Shown here: piece after piece, positions 14,957 to 23,859 of the stretch
Layout of the letters: every line of letters begins with the position of its first letter
Position numbering within the stretch: the stretch's first letter is position 1
NCBI GenBank assembly: GCA_964632395.1
Contig: CAZWES010000008.1
Span: forward strand, 1-40,924
Origin: CAZWES01 sp964632395
GTDB taxonomy: Bacteria > Patescibacteriota > Gracilibacteria > Peribacterales > Peribacteraceae
Reading direction: 5' to 3'
DNA length: 40,924 nt
Notes under the pieces: generated by a model
Database searches by the model: none
What the model was told of the DNA's origin: nothing
The model's input: the letters and a program-made list of their open reading frames with translations, nothing else
Program-made: the position numbers and the translations under genes

Positions 14957-16642
14957 ATGCCGATGTGGCTTGAGAAGTTCGCAGGCACTAAAAAGGTATT
15001 TGCGGCTTCGGTCATCTTTGTTTATTTATTTGCAATAAGTGACGTACAGATATTCGCCACGGCATATGCAAGAGATCGTTGTGGTGATGGGGTTTGTAGT
15101 GCGCTGGAAAAAGAGGCGGGAAAATGTAAGGAAGATTGCAACAGGTTCAGGGGATGGTGCGGGAACAGTAATTGTGAATTGAACGAGAACTGCCGGACAT
15201 GTCCGATAGATTGCGGCAAATGCGAGGAGGGTCTGGAAGGTATTGCTGCAGTTGCCTGTGGAGATGATGTTTGCAGTCCAGGTGAAGGATGCAAGAATTG
15301 TCCTGAAGATTGCGGCGTGTGCCCGGGTAATTGGGCGGGCAGGATCAGGTATGCTTTCAGAAAGGCGCTGCGCCTCGCGCAGTGGTATCTTAAAAAGGGT
15401 CTGGATCTGGTAAATCTGGATGGTGCGGTTCGATTTGTTGAGGAAAACCAGCAAAAGATGCGTACAAATGCGTTGGTTAGGACAGAAGCAGCTGGGGAGC
15501 TTTTGGATTTCCTTGCAAAACATGAAGAGTACGAGGAGCGTCTGGGGGCTTCTGGAATTAACCTGGTCACCTCAGTTGCAGAACAAGGTGAAGCTGCGGG
15601 TGCGCTTAACATAATTTCTTCCACCAGGATTCGGCGCAAAATTAATAAGACAATTGAAAACGAGGAAAACAATCTAAGAGAAGCTTTTAATCAGATGCTT
15701 GTGAGTCCTCAAATTCAGGATGTTATCAGTGAGGGCACTGACCTGGGTGAAGTTAAGAAGACTGTGGAAGAAGGCAATATATCAGAGCTTGCTGAAGTGC
15801 TACCAAAATCTCGCCGTACGGTTCGTAAATTGAAAGAGGAGCTACAAAAATACAGGCAGATCCATCCTCCATCCGAGGAGACTTTGCTGAATCAATCAGG
15901 CATAGCTTTCGCGCAAGGCTCTGAAGAGGAAAAAGAATTGAGCAACAAAGATGCATTCATCGAATCGGTTCAGTTGCTAAAGGAAATGCGCGATATAGCA
16001 AAGGACCCGGATGCTGCTGCTCCAACCATCGAAGAAAGCATTGCGTATCTGCAAAGCAGAAAAAGTCTTGTTGGAGGTGTTATAGGCATTACCGACGAGG
16101 AGGTTGATGAGGATTTGTCCGAGATTGAAAAGGATGTGGAAAAAGAAACATCGTCATCTCTCTTGAATGCGTTAAACATTGCCAGATTCATCCGCACAAG
16201 CGATAACTTCAAGGAGGCAGAAGAGCTGTATGCAAACGCAGGGGATAAGGTCAGTTACGGTTTTATGAGATTTTTTACAATAAAAAGTTCCTTGGCAAAG
16301 GCTAAGACCAGAATTAGTAAAAATCTTATCCCCGAACAAATTGAAGGCTTAACTGGTGTAGATCTGGAAAAGAAGCGGGAAGCGCTTCGAAGCATTCTAA
16401 GGAACCTAAGCAAAGGGACAGCAAACACAATTTCCAGATTGCCCGCGAGCGAACGCGAAGTTTTTGAGGAGCGTTTTGCATCGCTTGTTTTCTCCTTGGA
16501 AACAGCAGAGAACGTTCGGGATTTGCAGAACGTGGTTTCCAATTGGCATGTGGCATTTACGGATCTGCAAACCTCATACAACAAAAAGCGCAACTTCTTC
16601 TTTCGTTATTCATTTACCCTCCGCTGCCTGTTCGGCACATGA
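14957..16642 (+). CDS. Secreted Cys-rich helical protein, module 1
   Basis: 561 residues; no named family recognised. A signal/anchor segment (about 13-38, ending ATAYA) is followed by three Cys-rich repeats of the form CGDxxC...E...C..C..DC..C (42-127), likely disulfide-bonded outside the cell. The remaining ~430 residues are strongly helical and charged. The 3' end overlaps the next start by four bases (ATGA), so the two are translationally coupled. A paralogue with the same order, Cys-rich head and helical tail, lies at 18253-20166, also followed by a sigma-like gene. Conserved blocks include GGVIGITDEEVDEDLSEIEK here versus AGITGLVSEEEVEQSLNEAEE there. A ligand or partner for the membrane sigma-like protein is a reasonable guess. 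Confidence 0.75.
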   Translation: MPMWLEKFAGTKKVFAASVIFVYLFAISDVQIFATAYARDRCGDGVCSALEKEAGKCKEDCNRFRGWCGNSNCELNENCRTCPIDCGKCEEGLEGIAAVACGDDVCSPGEGCKNCPEDCGVCPGNWAGRIRYAFRKALRLAQWYLKKGLDLVNLDGAVRFVEENQQKMRTNALVRTEAAGELLDFLAKHEEYEERLGASGINLVTSVAEQGEAAGALNIISSTRIRRKINKTIENEENNLREAFNQMLVSPQIQDVISEGTDLGEVKKTVEEGNISELAEVLPKSRRTVRKLKEELQKYRQIHPPSEETLLNQSGIAFAQGSEEEKELSNKDAFIESVQLLKEMRDIAKDPDAAAPTIEESIAYLQSRKSLVGGVIGITDEEVDEDLSEIEKDVEKETSSSLLNALNIARFIRTSDNFKEAEELYANAGDKVSYGFMRFFTIKSSLAKAKTRISKNLIPEQIEGLTGVDLEKKREALRSILRNLSKGTANTISRLPASEREVFEERFASLVFSLETAENVRDLQNVVSNWHVAFTDLQTSYNKKRNFFFRYSFTLRCLFGT

Positions 16643-17655
16643 TGCAAACCTCACTTTCTCCCAAATCGGCATCTGCTAAAGAAAATCTTCTGGAGCTCTT
16701 CCAAAGGACGGCAGCAGATGTTTATATTTTCCTCCTCTATGGAACTCAAAATCCGGATCTTGCACGGGATCTTACCGTTGATGTTTTCTCTTTACTGCTC
16801 CGCAGGCAGCGCGCACTTTGGTGGCGCAAGGACCTTCTTTCCCCGGCAACTGCCATAAAAACAGCGCGCAAACTAATGCGTAAGGCTTCAAGATGGAGGC
16901 TAAGAAGTGCAGGTGGAGGTGTGCTTGAGGAGCTGATTAAAAAAGGACACGGGCAATCCCCCGAGCAGATTAAGCAGCTTATGTCTCTGCACAATACAGT
17001 GGTGCAGCTTCCCATAGAACAGCGCGAGATTGCAGTTCTTGGAATTCTTCTTAAGTGGTCGACAGAAGATTTGCAAAAACTATACGGCGAAGAAATGGTT
17101 GATATCGAAAGGAGGCACGAGGAAATAAGGAATTCAGTTCTTAGAAATGTACTACAGGGTCAACAGCTTGTTGGGAGTAAGCACACGGATGAGTTAAGCG
17201 ACAACCTGATGGATGTAATGCTTTCTGATTCAACTTTGAATGTGCTTAAAGATGCGTTGCTTGTACGACTGGAGAACAGCTCTGCCATGCTTCCACTTAG
17301 ATCGTTTGCGATTGTTGCAATGCTACTTCTCCTGCCAATTCCGCTGCTGCTAGCACCACTACTAATACCAGCTCCGCTTGGAGCAGAAATAAAGCAAACT
17401 GCAGCACTTGAGCTTATTCTTGCAGAAGAGGTTTACTCATACGACAGGGCCTTGGTTCAGGTTGAGGAATCTTTGGAGGGCATAAGTGCACACATTGCAA
17501 TGCAGGATGTAGAGCAGATTGCAGTGGAACTTGCAGTATATGCAATGGAAGAATTCTCTTCAGATCAAGATGAACTGGAGTTGATTTTGAAAGGCCTAAA
17601 AACACCGCTCATGTCTGATGAGAAGGAGAGTGAGGTGGCTTATCAGGGAGGTTAG
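16639..17655 (+). CDS. Membrane-anchored sigma-factor-like protein, module 1
   Basis: 338 residues from the ATG at 16639 (ATGA overlap with the upstream stop). The N-terminal part resembles sigma-70 region 2 of ECF factors (LLELFQRTAADVYIFLLYGTQNPDLARDLTVDVFSLL), then a conserved WWRK motif. A region-4-like segment follows (VVQLPIEQREIAVLGILLKWSTEDLQKLYGEEMVDIERRHEEI). A membrane segment at about 216-245 (RSFAIVAMLLLLPIPLLLAPLLI) separates a ~90-residue extracytoplasmic helical tail. A sigma factor tethered to the membrane could be released by proteolysis, or its DNA-binding part may be vestigial. The paralogue is at 20168-21235. Confidence 0.7.
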   Translation: MMQTSLSPKSASAKENLLELFQRTAADVYIFLLYGTQNPDLARDLTVDVFSLLLRRQRALWWRKDLLSPATAIKTARKLMRKASRWRLRSAGGGVLEELIKKGHGQSPEQIKQLMSLHNTVVQLPIEQREIAVLGILLKWSTEDLQKLYGEEMVDIERRHEEIRNSVLRNVLQGQQLVGSKHTDELSDNLMDVMLSDSTLNVLKDALLVRLENSSAMLPLRSFAIVAMLLLLPIPLLLAPLLIPAPLGAEIKQTAALELILAEEVYSYDRALVQVEESLEGISAHIAMQDVEQIAVELAVYAMEEFSSDQDELELILKGLKTPLMSDEKESEVAYQGG

Positions 17656-17760
17656 GTTATTAGGGAAATTAGGTTGTTAGGGTTGTTACATTTGCTTTCA
17701 TAAGCCTGCATCTCCCTGAGAGAAGGACCCTAATAACCTGATTTCCCTAACCTCCCTAAC
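17651..17760. terminator. Imperfect inverted repeat between convergent genes
   Basis: TTATTAGGGAAATTAGGTTG-type sequence after the sigma-like gene is mirrored by CCCTAATAACCTGATTTCCC at about 17729-17750. The long imperfect stem lies between convergent genes and probably serves as a bidirectional terminator or is a dispersed repeat. Confidence 0.45.
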
Positions 17761-18142
17761 TTCCCCTTTTCTCCAAAAACTCCCTACCCAACTCATCAAG
17801 CTCATCGTCATCAAGCATATCTTCAGCATCAAGCAATTGATTCCGGGCGTCCGTATTCACATCAATAAGTTCATCCAGCTTTAGATGAAGTGCTTTTGTG
17901 TCACGGTTCTGAGTATTTTGAAGCAAGAACACCATCAGGAATGTCACGATTGTAGTCGTGGTATTTATGACGAGTTGCCATGTATCGCTGTATCCAAATA
18001 GTGGACCGGAGAGTAGCCATATCAGAACGAAAGAACACGCGATTACGAAGCTCCATGGGGAACCCAGAGCTTTTCCGGATTTTTGCGCCACCTTACGAAA
18101 AATTTTCGTAAGGAATGAGTGGTTTGAGTTTGTATTTTTCAC
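17756..18142 (-). CDS. Low-affinity iron permease family protein (PF04120-like)
   Basis: 128 residues if the GTG at 18142 is used; it sits nine bases after a TGTTATAAT extended -10, so the longer TTG frame from 18163 would start inside the promoter. The family pattern is clear: FRKVAQKSGKALGSPW, first membrane segment, SGPLFGYSDTWQLVINTTTTIVTFLMVFLLQNTQNRDTKALHLKLDEL. The last ~35 residues are acidic. The family name derives from yeast Fet4; the bacterial substrate is unproven. It is on the opposite strand between the two Cys-rich/sigma modules. Confidence 0.85.
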   Translation of the reverse strand: MKNTNSNHSFLTKIFRKVAQKSGKALGSPWSFVIACSFVLIWLLSGPLFGYSDTWQLVINTTTTIVTFLMVFLLQNTQNRDTKALHLKLDELIDVNTDARNQLLDAEDMLDDDELDELGREFLEKRGS

Positions 18143-18232
18143 CTCACTATTATTATAACACAATCAATGACTTAATGCGATAGGCATATCAGTCTGAATG
18201 AACAGCAAATAAGTCACAAAAAGCCCAATTTG

Positions 18233-18241
18233 TGATATAAT
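18233..18241 (+). promoter_or_regulatory. Extended -10 of the second Cys-rich module
   Basis: TGATATAAT, a near-perfect extended -10, ends 11 bases before the ATG at 18253. No ribosome binding site is present. Confidence 0.55.
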
Positions 18242-18252
18242 CAGCGGATTAT

Positions 18253-20166
18253 ATGACAATTTCTTTAATTATTGCAGCGGCACTGCTGATCTCCAACACA
18301 CCAGTTACATATGCTGATACTCTGGTGCAGGCAGAAAGATGCTACGGAGGTAAGGACGAAGATGGTGATGGCTTAATTGATTGTGAAGATCCGCATTGCG
18401 CCAAACATCCGATTTGCGTAGAAAAACCGATGGAAAAAATATGTGATGACGAATCAGACAATGATGGAGACGGGTTTACAGATTGTGATGATGGAGATTG
18501 TTCAAAGAGCATCTATTGTATGCTTTTAGAAGAAAAAGAGGGGATCAATTGCGGAGACGGAGCATGTTACCCCGATCAGGGGGAATCCTGTGCGATTATG
18601 GATGTGGACGGAGATGTGTTCGGAAGAAATACATGTGCATCCGATTGCGGATATTGCCCATCCAAGTGCGGCAATGATTATTGTGAGACGGGCGAAACTT
18701 CAAAAAATTGTCCCAATGATTGTGGCACTTTGGAAGATTTTGAAGAATGGGATCCTTACTGTGGTGATGAGGCATGCTCATCAGATGAAACTGAACAAAG
18801 TTGTGCATTGGATTGCATCCCGCAGGCATTTTGCGGAGATGGAGCTTGTTCAAACATGGAAACATCCGTAAATTGCCCATCGGAGTGTATGGTGGATACA
18901 GAATCGCTTGCAAAGAGATTCCCGGGGATAAGGGATATTGAGTCATTGCCGGAGTCAATTGTTTTTGATGATATAGATGAGGAAAATCGTGAAGCGCTTT
19001 CACAATCTATCGAGAACCTTCAGGCATCAATTGCAGAAGTGGACCAGGAATTCGTGGATCGACTGGGTGATCAGGGTGTTGTGTTGACTGCATCACTTCT
19101 TGAAAAGGGTGAATCGCTTACCCGTGCTGCAGTCGCAATGGCAGAGGAGCTCAAAAAGGAAGCATTGGAGATAAGAAGTACCATTTCCAATATTCTTACA
19201 GATGCAGCAGTATTCCGCAGGTTAAATCTTTTGCAAAACAAAAAAGAACTGATTGCAGCAGCAGATGAGCAGGATCTTTACTCGGTCAGGAGATTTTTGC
19301 CACCTTCCATGCGGAGCACTTCTGAAAATATTGAGAGGTTGAATATGCTGGAAGAAAATTTTGATAGTTCAGATGAACCTGTGGCGGAGAAGAAAATCAG
19401 CATCATTCTAAATGCATGGGCTGAGAAAATTGAATCAGGCGAAAAAGAAAAAAGTGCAAAGAGTGCCTTCAAATACTCCGCTTTTCTCCTTGCCCGTATG
19501 GAAGCGCTTGGCATTGATCCGGAAACCGGTGAGCGTCGGATTGAGGACGATATCAAAGAATTAAAAGAGCGGAAAGATATGCTTGCAGGCATCACAGGAC
19601 TTGTGAGCGAGGAAGAGGTAGAACAGAGCCTGAATGAAGCTGAGGAGTCGCTAAAACAACCAACAACAGATTCTGTACTAAGCATCCGCGGTATCTTCCG
19701 CCATCTTGCATCATCCAAGAACTTCCAGGAATTGGAAAATATCTATTCCTCAGCAATCGGCCGTATGAGAACGGGGTTTGATAGAATGCGCGCTCTTGTA
19801 TCGTGGCAGCAAATTACACCGCAGGCAGAAGCAAAAACACTCTTGCAGGCAGATTTGGCACGGAAACTCGAAAGTACGGATGCCGAAGACCAAAAAGAGG
19901 CAATGCTCATGTTATTGGATGAACAAAGGAAAGAGCTCTCCGAATTACTTGAAAAGCTATCCGAGGAAGAGAAGAAATCTTATGAAGATAAGCTGGATCA
20001 ACTTGAGGTTAAGCTTGGTGCAGCCGAATCCACGGATGATGTGAGAAAGGTTGCTATGGAATTCTCAGTGATAACGATGGAAATTGAGGAGGCTTTGCGG
20101 AGCGAGAAAAATATCTTCCAGAAAATGATTTATCGCATGCACGATTTCCTCGGTCGCTCTTCCTAA
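18253..20166 (+). CDS. Secreted Cys-rich, DxDGDG-repeat helical protein, module 2
   Basis: 637 residues. Signal peptide (1 to about 21, ending TYA), then two DxDGDG-type loops with flanking Cys (CYGGKDEDGDGLIDC; CDDESDNDGDGFTDC) that resemble Ca2+-binding thrombospondin-type-3 repeats. Several Cys-rich CGDGxC...C..DC units follow (to about residue 215), then about 420 residues of charged helix. It is paralogous to 14957-16642 but has the extra Ca-binding-like loops and more Cys units. It is followed one base later by the second sigma-like gene, so the pair is an operon. Family not recognised; the extracellular position is inferred from the signal peptide and Cys pattern. Confidence 0.75.
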   Translation: MTISLIIAAALLISNTPVTYADTLVQAERCYGGKDEDGDGLIDCEDPHCAKHPICVEKPMEKICDDESDNDGDGFTDCDDGDCSKSIYCMLLEEKEGINCGDGACYPDQGESCAIMDVDGDVFGRNTCASDCGYCPSKCGNDYCETGETSKNCPNDCGTLEDFEEWDPYCGDEACSSDETEQSCALDCIPQAFCGDGACSNMETSVNCPSECMVDTESLAKRFPGIRDIESLPESIVFDDIDEENREALSQSIENLQASIAEVDQEFVDRLGDQGVVLTASLLEKGESLTRAAVAMAEELKKEALEIRSTISNILTDAAVFRRLNLLQNKKELIAAADEQDLYSVRRFLPPSMRSTSENIERLNMLEENFDSSDEPVAEKKISIILNAWAEKIESGEKEKSAKSAFKYSAFLLARMEALGIDPETGERRIEDDIKELKERKDMLAGITGLVSEEEVEQSLNEAEESLKQPTTDSVLSIRGIFRHLASSKNFQELENIYSSAIGRMRTGFDRMRALVSWQQITPQAEAKTLLQADLARKLESTDAEDQKEAMLMLLDEQRKELSELLEKLSEEEKKSYEDKLDQLEVKLGAAESTDDVRKVAMEFSVITMEIEEALRSEKNIFQKMIYRMHDFLGRSS

Positions 20167-20167
20167 T

Positions 20168-21235
20168 ATGCCAACACAAGCACCAGCGCCGGCAACCAAT
20201 CAAATCCCGAATGGGATGCCTGCATTTGATGATAGCCTGGCTGCATCGGAAGATTTGCTGATTGAGTTCTTTGATTTCTTCGATCGCACAGTTGATGATG
20301 TTTATGCATACATCAAACACAGAACTCGTGTACCGGAAGTTGCAGAGGATATTACGCTCAAGCTCTACTTCAGCCTTTTGCAGCGTCGCAGGTTCTTCTG
20401 GTGGAGAAAACGGGCAGATCAGTCGCAGATATTCACTATGGCGGATAAGGCAATAGGGGGCGGTATGCAGTGGCAGGAGGCAGCTTCCGGAGATGCATAT
20501 GCAAAGGAGATAGCACGTTCGATGCCGGGGGATACGGATGAAGAGAAACTCATAGCATCGCAAGCTTTGCTGAAAGCATTTAGAAATATGTCACAACGCG
20601 AGCAAAAGATGGCAATTATCCTATTCTTCTTAAAATGGCCATTAAAGAAAGTCTGCGAGGTGTATGACGCAGATAAAAGATCTGTGGAAGATTCCCGTTC
20701 GGGGCTTTTGTACAAACTTTTTGATGAGCTTAAGGGAGAGAACATTCTGAAGGAAAATAATGTAAAAAGCATTCTTGAAAATGTTCAGTGCGTTCCTGTT
20801 GATGAAAGTAAAAAGGCAGAACTGCGTGTTGCTATTCTAAATAAATTCAGAACTGCACAGCTCTCCAGCCTGCGTTATGTAATGCCTGTTGCAGCAATTC
20901 TGCTTTTGGTCACAACTGGCGTTTCCGGGGTTGGATATGTATCCGTGTCTCCGCTTTCCGCACAAAAACAGATTAGGACAATGGCAGCCGCGGAAACTCT
21001 TCTCCTGCAAACACAAAAAGATACGTTGAATATTCTTGCCCATGCGGAAGAAGTTAGCACCGGTGTTGCAAGTACATACGCAAAGCGCGAAGTTGCAAAC
21101 ATTGCACTTGATCTCGCAGGTCCTGCAATTGATGAACAGATTCAGCTTGAGTACGAGATTTACAATTCACTTAAGAACATGAGTAGGAAGGCTGTATCTG
21201 GTATGATCAGAGGGCTTGCTTCGTTGTTACGATAG
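20168..21235 (+). CDS. Membrane-anchored sigma-factor-like protein, module 2
   Basis: 355 residues. Region-2-like segment LLIEFFDFFDRTVDDVYAYIKHRTRVPEVAEDITLKLYFSLL, followed by RRRFFWWRK (same WWRK as module 1). A region-4-like segment follows (LLKAFRNMSQREQKMAIILFFLKWPLKKVCEVYDADKRSVEDSRSGLLYKL). One membrane segment (RYVMPVAAILLLVTTGVSGVGYV, about 236-258) and an outer helical tail of about 95 residues. The organisation and position after a Cys-rich gene repeat module 1 exactly, while the sequences have diverged widely, so the duplication is old. The Pro/Ala-rich first 17 residues look disordered. Confidence 0.7.
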   Translation: MPTQAPAPATNQIPNGMPAFDDSLAASEDLLIEFFDFFDRTVDDVYAYIKHRTRVPEVAEDITLKLYFSLLQRRRFFWWRKRADQSQIFTMADKAIGGGMQWQEAASGDAYAKEIARSMPGDTDEEKLIASQALLKAFRNMSQREQKMAIILFFLKWPLKKVCEVYDADKRSVEDSRSGLLYKLFDELKGENILKENNVKSILENVQCVPVDESKKAELRVAILNKFRTAQLSSLRYVMPVAAILLLVTTGVSGVGYVSVSPLSAQKQIRTMAAAETLLLQTQKDTLNILAHAEEVSTGVASTYAKREVANIALDLAGPAIDEQIQLEYEIYNSLKNMSRKAVSGMIRGLASLLR

Positions 21236-21238
21236 TAG

Positions 21239-21307
21239 CCGTGTCATCCTGAGTGATTTTGCCCGGAGCGAAGCGGAGGGCAAAATTGTATCGAAGGATA
21301 GACACGG
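21239..21307. repeat. Long imperfect hairpin repeat
   Basis: CCGTGTCATCCT...AGGATAGACACGG as outer stem and TTTTGCCC...GGGCAAAA as inner stem, with a GGAGCGAAGCGGA loop. The same GGAGCGAAGCGGAGG word recurs in the repeat near 40590, so this is a member of a dispersed family. It lies between the sigma-like gene and the exchanger. Confidence 0.65.
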
Positions 21308-21329
21308 CGGTTGATGTACAATACGTGCA

Positions 21330-22328
21330 ATGACAATCCTTCTATCAATCCTTCTACTAGTTCTCGGCTTCGCAATTCTAATAAAAGGAGCAGACTGGCT
21401 TGTGGATGGCGCTTCATCAATTGCCTCATCTCTTGGCGTTTCTGACCTGATGATCGGTCTGACTGTCGTCGCATTTGGAACTTCTGCGCCCGAGCTTTTC
21501 GTGAATGTAGTTGCAAGCATTCAGGGACATGCAGATATTGTGATGGGGGATATTGTAGGGAGTAACATCGCAAATACTTTTCTTGTTCTTGGAATTGCTG
21601 CAGTGATTGCGCCGCTTGCCGTACAATCAAGCACAGTGTGGAAAGAGATTCCGTTAAACCTCCTCGCTGGAATCGTTCTGTTTGTAATGGCAGGCGATCT
21701 TTTGATGGATGGCTCAGGCAGCATCATTTCACGCTCCGAGGGCGTGGTATTGATTTGCCTTTTCGCAGTCTTTTTGTATTACACATTTGGTCTTCGCCAT
21801 GGAAACGGGCTGAAAAAATCTAAATCAAAAATGAGGCTCCCAATGGCCATCACATTGGTGCTCGTCGGATGCGTTATGCTTCCTGTTGGAGCGCACATGG
21901 TGGTTCGCGCGGCAGAAACTATTGCTACAATCTTCGGCGTGAGTGAGGCGCTGATAGGACTCACGATTGTGGCGCTCGGAACCTCACTACCAGAGGCTGC
22001 AGCTGCGGGTGTTGCTGCATGGAGAGGAAAATCAGATATAGCAGTTGGAAACGTAGTCGGGAGTAACATCTTTAATATCTGCTGGGTTCTCGGTATCTCC
22101 GCAATAATCCGTCCGGTAGCGTTTGAAGCTGATATGACTGTTGATCTGCTAATCGTCGTGTTTTCCTCACTATTCCTATTCGGATTAGTTCATCGGGGGC
22201 CCCTTTATCGGCGTTTCCTCTTTTTCTGGAAACAGAAGATTCCAGAGTACAATCTTGTTAAGCACGAGGGCATTGTGCTTATGATACTTTATGTGATGTA
22301 TATTGTTTATATTGGGGTGAGGGGGTAA
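21330..22328 (+). CDS. K+-dependent Na+/Ca2+ exchanger-like CaCA antiporter
   Basis: 332 residues, ten hydrophobic segments in two homologous halves. The alpha-repeats that bind the ions are clear: GTSAPELFVNV with GDIVGSNIANTF in the first half and GTSLPEAAAAGV with GNVVGSNIFNICW in the second. The layout matches bacterial YrbG-type calcium/sodium antiporters, which export Ca2+. TACAAT lies seven bases before the ATG. It ends just before a strong terminator. Its position after the DxDGDG Cys-rich operon may hint at a Ca2+ theme, but this is only adjacency. Confidence 0.93.
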   Translation: MTILLSILLLVLGFAILIKGADWLVDGASSIASSLGVSDLMIGLTVVAFGTSAPELFVNVVASIQGHADIVMGDIVGSNIANTFLVLGIAAVIAPLAVQSSTVWKEIPLNLLAGIVLFVMAGDLLMDGSGSIISRSEGVVLICLFAVFLYYTFGLRHGNGLKKSKSKMRLPMAITLVLVGCVMLPVGAHMVVRAAETIATIFGVSEALIGLTIVALGTSLPEAAAAGVAAWRGKSDIAVGNVVGSNIFNICWVLGISAIIRPVAFEADMTVDLLIVVFSSLFLFGLVHRGPLYRRFLFFWKQKIPEYNLVKHEGIVLMILYVMYIVYIGVRG

Positions 22329-22333
22329 AAGAA

Positions 22334-22376
22334 AAGCCCGATTGCCACCGTATGGCAGCATCCGGGCTTGCTTTTT
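22334..22376 (+). terminator. Intrinsic terminator after the exchanger
   Basis: AAGCCCG...CGGGCTT outer stem with TTGCCA/TGGCA inner pairing, then GCTTTTT. A-rich sequence on the left side (AAAAGAAAAG) makes it a candidate bidirectional terminator, also serving the fragment to its right. Confidence 0.75.
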
Positions 22377-22456
22377 GACTGCGATTGATCTGCCCCCGAC
22401 GTGCGGCATCCGAATCCTCAAGTTGAAGATTCAGGATGGGCACGCCGGGGAGGAGA

Positions 22457-22906
22457 TTACGCGGCAGTTTTCGGTACGAAGCTGCGCAAGTATCTTCCCG
22501 ACATGGCAATTGAATCCATGTTCTGGTCGGGATTGCCTTCGAGTTTCTTGTGTTCCATCTCGATGTTGATGGGGCCGCTGTAGCCGCCATCCACCAGCAC
22601 TCCAACTAGCCGCCCCCAGTCGACATCGCCATAACCGGGCATGACAGGTGTCGTCCATTCACTGGAAGGCGCCATGATACCGACTTTATCCAAGCGATCG
22701 CGGTCGACTCTCAGGTCTTTCGCGTGGACGCGGAAAACCTTGTCGATGAACGCTTTGAGCGCCGCGATGTAGTCGATATGCAACAGAACCAAATGGGACG
22801 GATCGAACTCCAATCCGAAGCATGCGGAGTCAATGTCGCTGAACATCCGCTCCCATACCTGCGGCGTGGTAGCCAGGTTTTGTTTATTGTCAAATAAGTT
22901 GGTTAC
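22457..22906 (-). pseudogene. Truncated sugar phosphate isomerase/epimerase (C-terminal part)
   Basis: About 149 codons are open after a TAA at 22907-22909; an internal ATG at 22846 is not the original start. The sequence matches the C-terminal half of xylose-isomerase-like TIM-barrel proteins: NLATTPQVWERMF, GLEFDPSHL, VFRVHAKDL (His and Asp of the metal site), and NIEMEH near the end. The N-terminal half is missing. It is visibly more GC-rich than everything around it, and homology stops abruptly near 22900. A remnant of a transferred gene, or foreign sequence joined in assembly, are both possible. Confidence 0.75.
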
Positions 22907-22948
22907 TTATGGCATCATCACGGCGTCGTATTCGTACGTCGGGTTTTC

Positions 22949-23389
22949 TTAGAGATGACTCTCCAAATCTCTGAGAAAACTGAGGCAGAAATCCATTTGA
23001 TTCCTACTCATATCAAGTATGGTGTGTAGCGATCGTTCAGGTTCATTATTCGCAGTGATCACACCGATGGATCTCTTGGTGTTCTTTCTGCGTAAAATAT
23101 GAGCAAGGTGATCTGTGCCAATGAGAATGACATCCGTTTTTAACCCTAAACAATAGTCTTCACGGTCACGATTATTCGGCTCGCTGGCTTTCTCTCTATA
23201 CTCATCTAGAAGCCAAGCAACATCACTTTTTAGTTCGCATCTACCAAAAAAATCAGATTCAATTCGTACTTCACTCTCACCAATCTGACAGAAATCAACC
23301 GACTGTTTTTCGGCGCATAGCTTAAGGACAGAATTTGTTAATTCTATTATACCATGATTTTTTTGGTGCCACGGGCTGCCAACTATCAT
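22949..23389 (-). CDS. Hypothetical ORF spanning the left Element B boundary
   Basis: 146 residues, no family recognised. The C-terminal part looks protein-like (DVILIGTDHLAHILRRKN). The first eight or so codons cross the candidate attachment core at 23364-23375, and no other ATG exists until near the C-terminus. Either the element insertion supplied the present start codon to a truncated host gene, or the 12-bp core match is chance. A TGGTATAAT extended -10 lies within the frame at 23346-23354 on the same strand. Treat the 5' end as uncertain. Confidence 0.45.
   Translation of the reverse strand: MIVGSPWHQKNHGIIELTNSVLKLCAEKQSVDFCQIGESEVRIESDFFGRCELKSDVAWLLDEYREKASEPNNRDREDYCLGLKTDVILIGTDHLAHILRRKNTKRSIGVITANNEPERSLHTILDMSRNQMDFCLSFLRDLESHL
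23364..23375 (+). other. Candidate distal attachment site of Element B
   Basis: TGGTGCCACGGG, identical and in the same orientation as the last 12 bases of tRNA-Met (read antisense) at 32295-32306. Chance occurrence of a given 12-mer in 10 kb is low but not negligible after searching. From 23376 the recombinase frame, if joined here, stays open for about 36 further codons. Confidence 0.5.
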
Positions 23390-23514
23390 ACCTTGTTCTC
23401 GTGAGCTGGAAAGTAGGCTGCATTAGGCAAATGAGCAAAAAAGATCGCTTTCTTTGGTACGCCAAAGACAGTACAGTGAAAACATAAAAATCAGGGTATT
23501 AAAGAGGCTCAAAC

Positions 23515-23859
23515 TCACTCTGCCATATCATCCGATACGTTCTCTCTCGATTCCTCAGCTAACCTGCGAATTTGTGCATTAACTTGAGCAAGAAAATTTT
23601 GTTCTCTTTTTTGATCATCAATAGCATCAACCCATTCAGGATCGTGCTCTTGTAGAAAAGCGATTAAATCATCCATACTTTCGAATCTCTCAGGAATATC
23701 GACATCTTCCAAATCCCTAAGCATCTCTTCTGCAGCAACTTTGTCAGGCATAATTGTTTCGTCTCGTGCAGTCGTACGCAAATACGAAGAAAAATCAGCC
23801 GGAAATGTAATCGGTTCGGGTTCCCCTGTAGGAGGTCGTGGTGGCACACCAGTTGGCAT
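23515..23859 (-). CDS. Hypothetical acidic protein
   Basis: 114 residues from the ATG at 23859. A longer frame starting with TTG at 23922 would begin upstream of a promoter: TTGACA (23910-23915, minus strand) and an extended -10 TGATAATGT (23888-23896) with a 16-base spacer. The protein has a Pro-rich start (PTGVPPRPPTGEPEP) and an acidic helical remainder (MLRDLEDVDIPERFES, LIAFLQEHDPEWVDAIDD). No family recognised. It lies at the left end of Element B, transcribed toward the boundary. Confidence 0.5.
   Translation of the reverse strand: MPTGVPPRPPTGEPEPITFPADFSSYLRTTARDETIMPDKVAAEEMLRDLEDVDIPERFESMDDLIAFLQEHDPEWVDAIDDQKREQNFLAQVNAQIRRLAEESRENVSDDMAE

Noticed and set aside
14957..16642. Recoded UGA (code 25)
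   Set aside because: TGA is a normal stop in several intact genes, including the coupled Cys-rich gene at 16640-16642.
22711..22893. Second-frame 60-aa ORF in the isomerase fragment
   Set aside because: It is out of frame with the recognisable isomerase sequence.
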